A DNA stretch of 64,000 nucleotides. Origin: Phoronis australis (taxonomy: Eukaryota; Phoronida; Phoronidae). Below the pieces are notes generated by a model. That model saw only the letters and a list, made by a program, of their open reading frames with translations. It was not told where the DNA came from and did not search any database. This document shows, piece by piece, positions 13,901-24,796 of this stretch (positions are counted from its first letter, which is position 1; the number at the start of each line of letters is the position of its first letter). The stretch is from contig NMRA01000492.1 in assembly GCA_002633005.1 (NCBI GenBank), positions 209,418-273,417 of the forward strand, written 5' to 3'. The translations under genes and the position numbers were made by a program.

Positions 13901-14056
13901 GAGTTGTTAAATGTTCACTTGATTTTCCTCTCTTATCCGCATTCAGCAGTCTTTCTTTCTCGACTGTCTCCGCCCCACGCGTCGGTTGCCACGGTTTAAC
14001 CCTAACGCTTGAAAATTTTTGGGGGTTCCGTGCCCCCCCCCCNTCCTACGGTCTTG
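10907..14056. mobile_element. Unclassified inverted-repeat transposon, copy A (about 3.1 kb)
   Basis: The left end reads CAGGCCCGTATAAAGGAAAA, then a G-run. The right end is a C-run followed by TCCTACGGTCTTG. The ends are therefore imperfect inverted repeats, confirmed by the same ends on copy B (CAGGCCCGTAGGAAGG and CCTACGGCCCTG). The body is repeated collinearly in copy B. Inside, 11880-12270 and 12280-12600 are a diverged internal direct repeat. No intact transposase frame is visible, so it looks non-autonomous or decayed. The CAGG termini recall hAT elements, but I could not see a clear 8-bp target duplication. Ns at 10988-10992 and 14043 interrupt the G/C runs. Confidence 0.72.
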
Positions 14057-14436
14057 ATATTGGCTGAGAATTCCATGTTCCGTCCTTTCAAACTGCACCG
14101 GCATTCTTAATGATAACGTTCCTTTCGCATGAAAGCACCTTTTACCAGGCCCGTAGGAAGGAAAAATTATTGGGGGGGAGGGTGGCACAAACCAATTTGA
14201 CTTCGCCAACCTACCCCCTTGCTATCGCCACCCCCTCCCCCCAGCCGTTCTCTGGATGTCACCAAATTTGTACCGACACTCCCCTCACCCCCCACGTCCG
14301 CCGTAGGTGGGGGTAATGCCGGGGATGCAGTAATCACGATTTGAGTAACCGTGAACCAACAAAGTTTCACGGAGAGTAAGAATGGGTCTAAGTCCAGCGC
14401 ACTGACGGGTAGTTGGGAACTGCCTGATGTAATTAA

Positions 14437-16011
14437 AGGAGCATGCCACCCAAAAAACAACCTAATTTGTATCAATTTAGATCGAGTAGTTCTACTCCAT
14501 AACAACACGTACGGTTGCGTTACCTGACACCTAACGGTAGACGGAGGTGTTGAAATTATCCAATGACGTCATCGGTTTCACACGCTGTCTGTTCACCAGT
14601 TCACAACACGGGTTACTGGTGCCAGCTTATCGCTTGAAGTCATCGTTTAACACCAATAAATCATCAAACTTCGATGTAAAATCCTTAAAAATACACCAAG
14701 TTCTTATAAAAACGTGTTGTTTTATTTCGATCTTTCGGATTTATTGGTATTTGGACACACCGTAGCCTACAAAGTTCGGCAGGCCAATGTCCGTAGCAGG
14801 AGATCTGTGTTGTTTAAACTTGTGATTTTTTGAGTTCTAAACCCAAAACGCTTGTTATCCTAGCCAGTGGCTCGAAGCCCGATCAGGCCCGCCGGCCAGT
14901 GGCTCGGAAACTGATCAGACATCACGAAAATAAACCAGCCAAAGCTAAACTTCCAGTCAAGAAAATACTATACTTGTGAGCCAAAGTAATGTGCACGTGA
15001 TTATGTTGGTGAATTAGCCACGAAACTTCAAATTTACTTACTCGTCGGGGGCCGCGAATTCAGGTTCCGCTTTGGCCACAGCACCGTCAGGGCAGAAGTT
15101 GTACATTGACAATCATTATTTGAGTAATGTAAATGTAAATAAAGATTCCCCTAACACCTGGCCGTGGGATGGAAATCGAGTTGTTTCACAACAGTTTCTG
15201 CCAGCAAACACTAAATTAGCATGAGCTCACACGGCCTCGGTGTCCCGTCAATTAGTTTTATTGCCCCTAAAGCCGGTAACGCAGTGATTTATTCATTGCT
15301 GGCTTCTCAAATCATTTGCACTCACGAACACTCCAAAGGCATTGCAAGTTGCATCTAATGAGACAGACTTTGTTTCAGTTTTATATATGTATTGGTTAGG
15401 GTGAGAATAATTCATTTCGAAACAGAACGCTCAGCAATAAACTGGCGCCAACATGGCAACTCGCAATCCCGACTTAGGACGAGCTAGAGCTCATCAGTCC
15501 CGACTTCGCAGGTGGATCGTTAAGTTTTACAGGCTATTAATTCGAACAGGAATACAGTGATGAAGAAGTACTAGAGAGGCGCCGTGAACAAGCTCAGACA
15601 ACGGAACGAATGGAGTTATTTGGTAAGCCGGCATTCGTCAGGCACTTTCGACGTCTGCAGGCACAGACACGGAGAAGTTTCACGGCCTCATACTTGCTAT
15701 TTACAGCGTACATTTCATTCTTCACTACCACGATCCACTTCCTAAACATTTCGGACTCTCGAGGAAGTAAAAAAACGATATACCCGCTTTCCTCGCAGCT
15801 GCTTAGTTCGGACAAGCGGGAACGATGCACCGCAACATAGCGGCATTCACTCTGCATATGAACCACTGACGTCGCTAGCTTCGTTTCTCACCTTCCTCAC
15901 AGGTTAACGCGACACCTCTTGGCAAGGTGAGGTCGACCGCATGCGAGGCGATGTGGATATAGACCGATTAAGACGGCAAAAAAGACTAATCAAATCGGGT
16001 GGCATTCTCCT
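14437..16011 (-). mobile_element. TTAA-flanked DNA transposon, copy 1 (1.58 kb)
   Basis: TTAA occurs at both flanks (14433-14436 and 16012-16015). Terminal repeats are AGGAGCATGCCACCC on the left and, as reverse complement on the right, AGGAGAATGCCACCC (14 of 15 bases). An inverted homologous copy lies at 19675-21319. Copy A of the 3.1 kb element reads GATGTAACTATAGCTGGG where copy B is interrupted, which gives the near-empty site. TTAA targets are used by piggyBac and Kolobok elements. The AGG termini and the THAP-like remnant favour Kolobok, which is inference. There is no full transposase, so it is non-autonomous. Confidence 0.78.
15640..15846 (-). pseudogene. THAP-like zinc-finger remnant in TTAA element copy 1
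   Basis: On the minus strand one frame begins MPLCCG and runs to RGKRVYRFF. The next frame continues with LPRES, RKW and VVVKNE. This order resembles a THAP domain, which has an N-terminal Cys pair, an aromatic-Pro motif and a basic-Trp motif. The switch of frame falls at a run of seven T, which reads as a one-base expansion. The element's second copy shows the same arrangement. The later Cys-His pair of a complete C2CH module is not clear. It is probably the N-terminal relic of a transposase. Confidence 0.45.
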
Positions 16012-17639
16012 TTAAGCTGGGTTCCAACAGTGGATTCGTACCTATTCTTCTGCTATGGGTTGAAAGTCAAGGTTTATTTTATTATGATACAGTTTCGGGG
16101 AAAACTTCAATTTATTATAGCCATTTTTGAAGTAATATTTTTGGAAAGGTGAGGTCCCGATGTGCCTGGTATGAGTGCCTTTCTGGCCGTTTCAGAATCC
16201 CTACCGGTAGTCTAATTTGTTCTGGTTGCTGGGGGAAATGATACAGAGTGTGTCCCAAAAATGTACAAACTTCAACGTCTGGAGTTCAAATTCAGTTTCC
16301 GTGGGTAACTGATATTCTACACAGACCTACTACATCGTTACATCTGATTTCTAACGTGGGCATGTGCCAGTCATGACGTGCTCCGTGGATGCGCGCACCC
16401 ATAAAGGGGGGCTGGACTCGGGGGACCCGAACGATCCCTCCCCCCCCATTTGGTAAAGTGGGCAAAAAGGTCCGCCTCAAAGAAACAAAAAGTCAAAGAA
16501 AAACGAGACAAAGGTCTACTAAGGCAGGAATTCGGCGTATGCACAATTCATAGCCCTGAATAAGCTGCGTATTCCGTTTATTTTTCTTTAGTAAAATGTC
16601 CATCCCAAAAAATTCGAGCTTTCTTATATTTTAGGCTGGGCGCGCATGCCGTGTGTGCAGTATGCACGGGAAATGCAATCAAAAGATTCAGTTTTGAAGA
16701 ACAAAATTCATTGCGCAATACTATTGGAAACTAAAAACATCAAGGAAGTGCAGAGAGAACCTTTCCAATTTGATGACGAATGACTTAGATTTTATTTGTT
16801 TAAGTACTTAAACGTCTTAGTTTTTCGATCTGCGGTTTGTAAACTTAAACCTAGTAATCTAGTTCCCAAGCCAAGACACAATTTACTGTCATTCAAAGTG
16901 TGAGAACATTTTGGGACACTTTGTAGAGCTGTCCGAAATTCATCAATTTCCTTGAGATTTATTTCAGATAGACAAAAATCATTTAGTGTGCTTTTATACT
17001 TGGGGATCTGATGATAGATCGAAATTTCCCAGTGTCGGCCTGCAACTAAGTTCATTGAAGCATTGTCATTTCTTACAAGACTAGATTCTAATTGTAAGAA
17101 AATCAGCTCTTAATCAGTCCATTTTCATAAACAGGTAAAACAGAAACCACTAATCAAATCCATGAACAATGCGCTTACCTGGATTTAAGGAGTTTAAATT
17201 CATTTTTGATCCCCTGTTACTGAGTTTAAACAACAATACTTGTACCGAAGGCAAAAAAGAAATGCATTTATTGTCATTTGAATTGTGAGTAAATTTTGGG
17301 AAGTGTCCAAATTTCATCAATGTCCCTGAGAATTATTTTAGATAGGCAAAAAGCGTCCAAGCGCACTTTACTATTGGGGGATCGGATTATACTAAATTTT
17401 TTTTCCATATTCAGGCAGCTTCAACTTAATTCCCTGAATCGTAATCATTTCTTAAAAGACTAGCTTGTAACTGCCAAAAATCCTCTATTAACTTGTCAGT
17501 TTTCGTAGATACATAAACATGTAAATCAGAAACCAACGAATTTGTTGACCAAAACGGAATGTTATAAGCACTTTCCGCAGACATAGACCCTATTCACGCC
17601 GACAGGAGGCGCGTTCCAAAACGAGGCTCGCTACGATAG

Positions 17640-17820
17640 CTCTGGTGGCTTATCGCGTAGTTGTACTCCGCGTTGCTAGAACACAGCTAGAAAAAATAAG
17701 GACACTCTGTTTTACAATCCCTAAGGACGTTGGGATACGGAAGCGTTGGGTCCTTGCCATACGCCGCGACGAAGGAAAATATGTCCGTGTAAAATTTATA
17801 ACTGTTTTCGAATCATAATT
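17640..17820 (+). pseudogene. Broken THAP domain of a P-like transposase
   Basis: One frame gives CTPRC, a stop (TAG), then NTARKNKDTLFY. The adjacent frame continues TIPKD, then RKRWVLAIRRDEGKY. This is the order expected of a THAP C2CH finger: Cys-x3-Cys, an aromatic, Pro-Lys-Asp, Trp, then basic residues. At least one stop and one frameshift break it. The distal Cys-x2-His is not visible. Its position close to the left terminal repeat fits the N terminus of a P-like transposase. Confidence 0.6.
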
Positions 17821-18120
17821 TGTCGCATCTCGGACTGGATGCCGCCATAGCAACGAGGACCGGAGAATCTTCGGCCAGCCAGGCTAGTATGTTTTCATGA
17901 CTATGGGTTGAAGTGCGATGCATTTTTCTTTACAAAAAAGGACAGGCCCCCCAATCCCTCAATTTTGGGGCCAAATATCGGCCCTATTCCTCTCTCAAAA
18001 ATATTGAAAATCACGCGAAATTCCCGGCCACGAAGGCCTAAAAATCTCCTTTGAAAATTTCTCTCCAACGGTTCAAATCACCTGTGACCACAGAGGTGAC
18101 AATTTGAAAAAATACAAAAT

Positions 18121-18445
18121 CATAGGCGGATTTAGGGTAGGGGGGCAGGGGGCCCGCCCCCCCCCCCCCTTGACTGCCGCAAGCAAAATCAGTGAAGCGG
18201 GAGGACTGCCGAACTTGTACTGAGCCTCGACTAGGACCGCGGTAGCGGACGAGGGGGAAAAAACGTTCTGTTTATTTTTTTTAGTCCAACGACAGATTTC
18301 CTGAGCAGAAGGTATACATCCTCGGCGCCCGCAACTTCCGGGCCGCCTACATGCCAGTGCATACAATCGCGCTTTGCCCGCTTCTCCGAGGATGTCGGGC
18401 CCCCCCGGCCTCACTAGGCCAATGGTAATCCTAAATCAGCCACTG
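18121..18445. mobile_element. hAT-like MITE
   Basis: The left edge reads AGGCGGATTTAGGG followed by a G-run. The right edge reads TCCTAAATCAGCCACTG. As inverted repeats these fit the common CAGTGGCGGATTTAGG terminal motif of short hAT-type elements. A C-run and a GC-rich interior lie between them. It has no coding capacity. The left terminal bases are eroded, so the exact border is uncertain. Confidence 0.5.
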
Positions 18446-18652
18446 AAAATGCTTCTTGAGACAGAGCTATGAGAGCTTGCAAAAGGGCGGGGTGCTATTG
18501 ATGGTGATCGGGAGGTCAGTAGAGTTTTCACTGACCCGTCACTCGGCGAAACGTTCCCCTCTCAGAACTGAGGCCGCACACACATGAGGCACCTTACCCC
18601 TCGACCGGATATGAACGAAGCCTCTGAAGAAACATGATAACTATGCTTGTTC

Positions 18653-18821
18653 CAGGGGGGATCCAGGACTTTGAGTTGGGGGGGGGCAAGGCAGAGTATT
18701 AGCCAGGATTTTGCCCGTGAGAATTTCGCCCTGCTGGAACTGCCAAGTGGAATCTGGGAGAATTTTAGGGGAGTGGGGGACTGGTGCATAGCCCCTTGGC
18801 TCCCCTCTAAATCCGCCACTG
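18653..18821. mobile_element. Second short hAT-like MITE
   Basis: It begins CAGGGGGGATCCAGGACTTT and ends CTAAATCCGCCACTG, the same terminal style as the element about 200 bp to the left. It is about 170 bp long, G-rich and non-coding. Flanking bases share TGTTC but not a clean 8-bp duplication. Confidence 0.45.
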
Positions 18822-19054
18822 TGTTCAGTCCAGTTAATTGAAATTGAGGTCTAAAATGAGGTTATGCTTTGGATGAAAGAATTTGGTGTTTTAATTTTAA
18901 AATTCAACTCGGTCGAAATTGATATTTGAAAAATATAACACATGAAAAAGACGTAATTATTAAAACCAAGAAAGCAGAATTGATGGTCATGTAATTTTTA
19001 TTTTCAATTGCGAGCCTGGTTTTTTATCCTAATCAAAATATATATTTAATAAAT

Positions 19055-19158
19055 ATAGATTATTACATGGCGAAGTCGTTATCCCCCGTTATCTAGAGCC
19101 CTAATCCACGAGGGCTCTAGATAAAGGGGATAACGACTGAGAACATGTAATAATCTAT
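19055..19158. repeat. Near-perfect 104-bp palindrome (foldback element)
   Basis: The outer arms ATAGATTATTACATG (19055-19069) and CATGTAATAATCTAT (19144-19158) are perfect complements. The inner arms 19075-19101 and 19112-19137 complement over GTCGTTATCCCC and TTATCTAGAGCCC, with a loop of about ten bases. There is no tRNA-like or coding content. It could form a long hairpin and is most likely a foldback MITE. Confidence 0.75.
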
Positions 19159-19674
19159 TTATACCACATACTGAACGAGAAACATTGCAATGAATCGATC
19201 TACCTTCCTCGACTCGCCTCGGCTTTGTAACTACTTTCTATGTCAAAGGCCCAGAGTCGGAGGTCGTGACCTTTTAAGAAAAGCCGAGATATTTTTGTAA
19301 AATAATGCTTTTAATCAAAACCAATTGAAAAATAAAACAAAATAGAAATAAAGCGAATCTATAAATTAATGTTTAGCAACTGTTATAGCTTACTACACAT
19401 TTTATCACGCTAAGCTTTGACCGGGAATATATCGTCTGCTAAAGTAGGTTACCACTAGTAACTGACTATAATGCTCAAGTCAAAGGATCCCGACCACACG
19501 ACACCTGCATTCAAATTGGAGATCGGTGATTTACAAGTGAGAGAACACCAGAGAGAAATTTCACAGAATTAAAATATCGTTTTTATGGAAATTATGCGTC
19601 TTATTTTTCATAGCGTATAATTGTCGGTGCAATGCCCTTTGCTGAACATGTGATTGTTGCACGTACTCATTTAA

Positions 19675-21319
19675 AGGCTAATGCCACCCGATTTAATTAG
19701 TCTTTTTTGCCGTCTTAATCGGTCTATTTCCACATCACCTAGCATACGGCCGACCTTACCTTGCCAAGAGGTGTCGCGTTAACCTGTGAGGAAGGTGAGA
19801 AACGACGCTAGCGACGTCAGTGGTTCATATGCAGAGTGAATGCCGCTATGTTGCGGTGTACCGTTCCCGCTTGATCGAACTAAGCAGCCGCGAGGAAAGC
19901 GAGTATATCGTTTTTTTACTTCCTCGAGAGTCCAAAATGCTTAGGAAGTGGCTCATGGTAGTGAAGAATGAAATGTACGCTGTAAATAGCAAGTATGAGG
20001 TGGTGAAACATCTCCGTGTCTGTGGCCTGCAGACGACGTCGACAGTGCCTCACGAATGCCGGCTTACCAAATAACTCCATACGTTCCGTTGTCTGAGCTT
20101 GTTCACGGCGCCTCTCTAGTACTTCTTCATCACTGTATTCCTGTTCGAATTGATAGCCTGTAAAACTTAACGATCCACCTGCGAAGTCGGGATTCACGAG
20201 CCGCTCTAGCTCGGTCCTAAGTCGGGATTGCGAGTTGCCATGTTGGCGTTTATTACTGAGCGTTCTGTTTCAAAATGAATTATTCTCACCCTAACCAATA
20301 CTTATATAAAACTGAAACAAAGTCTGTCTCATTAGATGCAATTTATAAAGCCTTTGGAGTGTTCGTGAGTGCACGAAATGATTTGAGAAGCCAGCAATGA
20401 ATAAATCACTGCGTTACCGGCTTCGGGTACAATAAAACTAATTGACGGCAGAAACTTTTGTGAAACAAGTCGATTTCCACCCCACGACCAGGTGTTAGGG
20501 GAATCTTTTATTTACATTTACACTACTCAAACAATGATTGTAAATGTATAACTTCTGCCCTGACGGTGCTGTGGCCAAAGCGGAACTGAATTCGCGGCCC
20601 CCGAGGGGTAAGTAGATTTGCAGTTTCGTGGCTAATTCACCAACATAATCACGTGCACATTACTTTGGCTCACTAGTATAGTATTTTCTTGACTGGAATT
20701 TTAGTTTCCATTGAACTTTGGCTGGTTTGTTCGTGATGTCTGATCAGTTTTCGCTGGAGCCACTGGTCGGGATAACGAGTCAATCCGGCCGGCCGCGACG
20801 GGCCTGATCGGGCTCTGAGCCACTGGCCAGGATAACAAGCGTTTTGTGTTTAGAACTCAGAAAATCACAAGTCTAAACAACACAGATCTAGGTTCTCCTG
20901 TCTGTATCTCACGGAAAATACTTCGAAATTATCTCCGAACACACCCCAAACTCCTGCTACGGACCTTATTGGCCTGCCGAACTTTGTACGCTACGGTGTG
21001 TCCAAATACCAATAAATCCTTAAGAGCGAAATAAAACAACACGTTTTTGTAAGAAATCGGTGTATTTTTAAGAGTTTTACATCGAAGTTTGATGATTTAT
21101 TGGTGCTAAACGATGATTCCAAGCGATAAGCTGACACCAGTAACCCGTGTTGTGAACTGCTGAACAGAATGCGTGTGAAACCGATGACGTAATTGGATAA
21201 TTTCAACACCTCCGTCTGCCGTCAGGTGTCAGGTAACGCAACCGCACTTGTCGTTATGGAGTAGAACTACGCGATCTAAATTGATACAAATTAGGTTGTT
21301 TTTTGGGTGGCATGCTCCT
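19675..21319 (+). mobile_element. TTAA-flanked DNA transposon, copy 2 (inverted)
   Basis: This is the reverse-oriented homologue of 14437-16011. TTAA flanks it at 19671-19674 and 21320-21323. The terminal repeats are AGGCTAATGCCACCC on the left and AGGAGCATGCCACCC as reverse complement of the right end. Homology covers the whole element, including the THAP-like remnant. It sits inside the P-like element, so it is younger than that insertion. It is slightly longer than copy 1 (1,645 versus 1,575 bp). Confidence 0.78.
19838..20074 (+). pseudogene. THAP-like remnant in TTAA element copy 2
   Basis: This is the same broken arrangement as in copy 1, here on the plus strand. One frame has MPLCCG to RVYRFF. 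The neighbouring frame continues LPRES, RKW, VVVKNEMYAV after a run of seven T. The shared defect implies that both copies descend from an already broken, non-autonomous master, unless the frame change is used in expression. Confidence 0.45.
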
Positions 21320-21351
21320 TTAAGTATTCTATTTTACGTTCTATGACGTCA

Positions 21352-21430
21352 GCCGCTGATAGGTGTAGTGGTAAAGTCGGCGACTCGCAACTGTTGAGGC
21401 CCGGGTTCGACTCCGTCCTCGGTTTCCCGC
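21352..21430 (+). repeat. tRNA-like sequence (probable SINE head)
   Basis: A-box-like TAGTGGTAAAGTCGG lies about 35 bases before a perfect B-box-like GGGTTCGACTCC (21413-21424), the spacing of an internal RNA polymerase III promoter. The acceptor stem does not pair convincingly, so I do not call a functional tRNA. It lies immediately after the TTAA element and is best read as a tRNA-derived SINE fragment. Confidence 0.45.
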
Positions 21431-23396
21431 CAAAACGTTATCTCACTAGTGAAATAACTTTATGGGTTATTACACGGTTGTATCTGCCATTCGAGGCTAA
21501 TATTGTGGTATAACATCAAGTATTATTTCCGATCAATGACAAATCAACTGTTAGTCCCGGTAGTGCCTAGGCTATGCTTGAAGCTAATATGCCTACTCTT
21601 GATCAACAAATTAAACCAGATGAGACTTATTGCACATGACATCAAAATTCCATGATCCACCACTGTCGAATATATCTTAAACTCGTCAACAATACGACCA
21701 GATGACCTGGTTCGTGTAGAAAGCATTTTTATCAAGAATTTATTAGAAGAAACGTAACCCTGCATTCAGCATGATACCTAATCCGTAACACTACGATCGC
21801 TGCAACTTGGTCATGTTTAGTTTTCATGTTTCGAACCTAATTTTCCGGAAAAAAACTATATCCTTTCGTCAGACAACTCTTTGGTGCATTGACTTGTTCT
21901 TTAAGTGTATTTTCCTACGTCTCTGTGGTTAATTATTGACACATTTTTTTAAGATTTAATATTCAGGTTGGACTCCAAAGACCGGCCATTTAACTCACAC
22001 AATGTAAATTTTCGCTTTGTTTATCGCAGTGAGACCCGCTTTGGATTTTAATGTTCGCCGCGTGAATAGACTCTATGCTCGCAGATTTTTGACGGGAAAC
22101 AGGGGGGGGGGGATTGGAGACAGCGTATTCCTATTAAGGAATATTTTTGCTCATTTCCGAGATACCTATTGCGGTTCACGAGTTGAACTTGACCTCAGAA
22201 AAAGCTAAAGTATTTCTTTATCATAGCGAGTATTTGAGTACACTTGGTCGACATGTACACGGTCACCCCAATGGTAGCCTCGACAGCAGTGTTTTCCACA
22301 TGTGATAATTCCTTACCAACAACTCATAGAAACCATTTTAGTAACCATTTTCAAAAGCGATACTATTCTTGTGATACTATGGGAAACAGTAACTTTGTTC
22401 TGTTACTAACCATCAGAAATAGTCCTTTTGTGTTATTACCAAATAGCGGTCTTCACATTCTTCAAAATTCCACCCTTTCGATGGCGGTCAACCTCTTGTA
22501 TTTTTTCATCTTTTGGTTGTTTGGGTCGAATGTCTTGATACTGCTGTGCTATGCACGAATGTTTTGTGTTTATTGATGAATCTCAACTTCTGTCGTGAAA
22601 ACTAGACAGTGTCGGATTTACATGTATAGAGGGACAAAGGGACATTTCTCCGAACAGCTCCACCGAGAGAAGGGCCCGCCTGAAATAGGACACCCTAATT
22701 ATGAAAGGCTAAACATCATTCAGCTTGGAAAAGAGTGTCAGTTCATTCCACCGTCGTGTGGTCACAAGACTTTGCAGGAAGTGACCTTCCTCAACATGAA
22801 AGTCGGTTGCACGATTTCACAATTAAACAGGAAATTAGACGTAATCGAGTCCAACTCTGGGCCCTCTCTCCGTGAGTGGACCCTTAAGAATTTGTCAATA
22901 ACAACATAAAAAGGTGGCCACTTGAATGTCATCAATGGCCTTCTTCAAGAGTGGGGCCCCTCAATATGAAAATATCTGTATTTTTAAAAAGCAAGAAATG
23001 TGAAGCAATTGATGATATTTGTCAGATCATCAACTTTTTCAAGTGATATACAATTTGAGAAAAAGTTACAGTTATCTCCGTTATGGCTTGCATGAAAGGG
23101 GCGTCTGGAAAAATGTTGTTTTGCAGTCGCAAAATTGGCTTATTGAATTTAAAAATCCAGTAAATTAATACGCTCCTCAAAGCGGCTTCGTTTTATAACT
23201 TTTTTCGAGTTTTCGAAATATATGCATGAATCATTGCGTGCACATTTTCAAGTGCGTTTAGACAACCTGTGCTGCGAAACCGGAGACCGCAATAACAATG
23301 TCCTGGCCAGGGTCCTCAAAAGGTAAACAATGCAGTGATACAGAGGTGTTAAATATACAGACGCTGAGGTTGGCCATTAATGAAATATATCAAATT

Positions 23397-23507
23397 AACA
23401 CAGAAAAATCAGGAAACACAACTGGGAATCGAACCACAGGTCTATAGACAGGCAATCTAGAGACCTGTGGTTCGATTCCCACTTGGGGTTCCTGATTTTT
23501 CTGTGTT
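23397..23507. repeat. Palindrome with a tRNA B-box motif on each arm
   Basis: A perfect 20-bp inner pair lies at 23424-23443 and 23461-23480. The outer arms 23397-23416 and about 23488-23507 pair as AACACAGAAAAATCAGGA with its complement, around a 17-base loop. Each inner arm contains GGTTCGATTCCC on one strand, a B-box-like T-arm. Copy A of the 3.1 kb element lacks this block, so it was inserted. Confidence 0.65.
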
Positions 23508-23692
23508 TACTTGATAGAGTTGTCAAATGTTCTCTTGAATTTTCTCTCCAATCTGCATTTAGCAGTCTTTCTTTTCTCGACTGTCCCCGCCCCACGCGTA
23601 TATCAGTTGCCACGGTTTAACCCCTACGCCTGAAAATTTTTGGAGGGCCTGTGCCCCCCCCCCCCCCCCCCCCNCCGCTTCCTACGGCCCTG

Positions 23693-23946
23693 ACGGATCT
23701 CCGCTTTTCAGAAGTCGTGGGTTCAAATCCTGCCTCGGACAAAGAAATTACACCACGAGTGTACCATATATCCGTGCTCGTTCTTCTAAGAACGCAGGAA
23801 CACCTGACGATGGCCGGAGAATAGACCGACCGAAACGTCGTGACAGTGTAAATAGACAAGAGGTCGGTGTAAACAGACCAAGAGATTTTAATAATAAACA
23901 CGCTAACACCTCAGAGCGGTTTTAGAAAGTCATTATATAAAAATGA
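23693..23946 (+). repeat. SINE-like sequence between the transposon and duplication copy 2
   Basis: B-box-like GGGTTCAAATCC (23719-23730) is followed by a 200-bp tail containing CCTGACGATGGCCGGAG and CGAAACGTCGTGACAG, then an A/T-rich end with AATAATAAACACG. This resembles tRNA-derived SINEs with a shared 3' domain. The A box is missing, so the 5' part is truncated or was lost to the adjoining transposon end. Confidence 0.4.
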
Positions 23947-24796
23947 AGCGACACAATATGGCACTTGCTATCACACGTTCGGCCTTCGATAAAACGGACC
24001 CATGATACGAAACAGCTACTTCGAAGGCAGGCTAGGATTTTACTTGAATATCTGCAAGAGCTGAAAGGTCAACCTGACGACTAAATTTGGCTCAGCAGAG
24101 TCTAGAGCGGGCGATTGGAGCATTCTTTTGCAGTAAACGAAACGGTCGTTATCAATGGCTTGATCATGTGTTCCAAAGTTTCTGGCATCCGTAGAGGTCG
24201 TACTTGGCAACCGTTATTTTGTTCCCTGGCTCAAGCATTGATACGTTTAGATGAAATTCAAAATGCCACGCGAGGAGAGGTACTAAATGAACGTTATGTT
24301 ATTAAAGGATCCTCTCTGGTAAGGTATAGAAACACGTTCGACTTAACAATGTATTCTTTTAAGTGATCTCGATCGAGTAAAGCTTTTATGTTTTAAAAAA
24401 TATAAAAGCTACCTCAAGTCACATGTCAATTATATAACTTTTCTGATTGTTGATTTTATAAACTTAAATTTTGATGGCTGACTTGATGTCGAAGATAGAG
24501 ACTGAACTTTACTGGGCTTGTTAGCTCCCACGTGATCACATTCTCGTGTGTCGTGACTGTTAGCATACTTCACATTTCAAACATGACACATGAGACAATG
24601 TTCTCACGGCCACATTCGTCCTCCCGTCAAACACGTTCACCTTGACATACATTTATTCTGTTACTTTTGGGCAATAATCGTTTGTCAACCTATTTTTTTA
24701 TTATTAAAGGTGGGGCCTTCCCCGAAATTTAGACATCTACTTCCTTTGTCACGACAAATAAAAAGCGCACTACCGGAAAACAACGGCATTGTCAAA

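Larger units (their letters stand above)
17582..22077 (+). mobile_element. P-element-like transposon, about 4.5 kb with nested insertions
   Basis: The left end CATAGACCCTATTCACGCCG and the reverse complement of the right end, CATAGAGTCTATTCACGCGG, are imperfect inverted repeats. The flanking 8-mers are TCCGCAGA (17574-17581) and CTCGCAGA (22078-22085), matching at the last six bases. P elements are known for CA...TG termini and 8-bp target duplications. A THAP remnant just inside the left end supports this class. It is inserted into copy B of the 3.1 kb element; copy A preserves the uninterrupted sequence near 12610-12640. It carries MITEs at 18.1-18.8 kb, a palindrome, a TTAA element and a tRNA-like sequence. 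No transposase catalytic region is recognisable. Confidence 0.65.
14146..23692. mobile_element. Same 3.1 kb transposon, copy B, split by later insertions
   Basis: Three pieces align in order with copy A: 14146-14436, 16012-17581 and 22078-23692. The first interruption (14437-16011) is a TTAA-flanked element. The second (17582-22077) is a P-like element. Copy A supplies the empty site for each. A further palindromic insertion sits at about 23355-23525. The ends CAGGCCCGTAGGAAGG and CCTACGGCCCTG give the cleanest terminal repeats of the family. Copies A and B lie head to tail only about 90 bp apart, so local transposition or tandem duplication is possible. No coding capacity is evident. Confidence 0.75.

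Noticed and set aside
21352-21430. Functional tRNA gene
   Set aside because: A- and B-box motifs are present, but the acceptor and anticodon stems do not pair convincingly; called tRNA-derived repeat instead.
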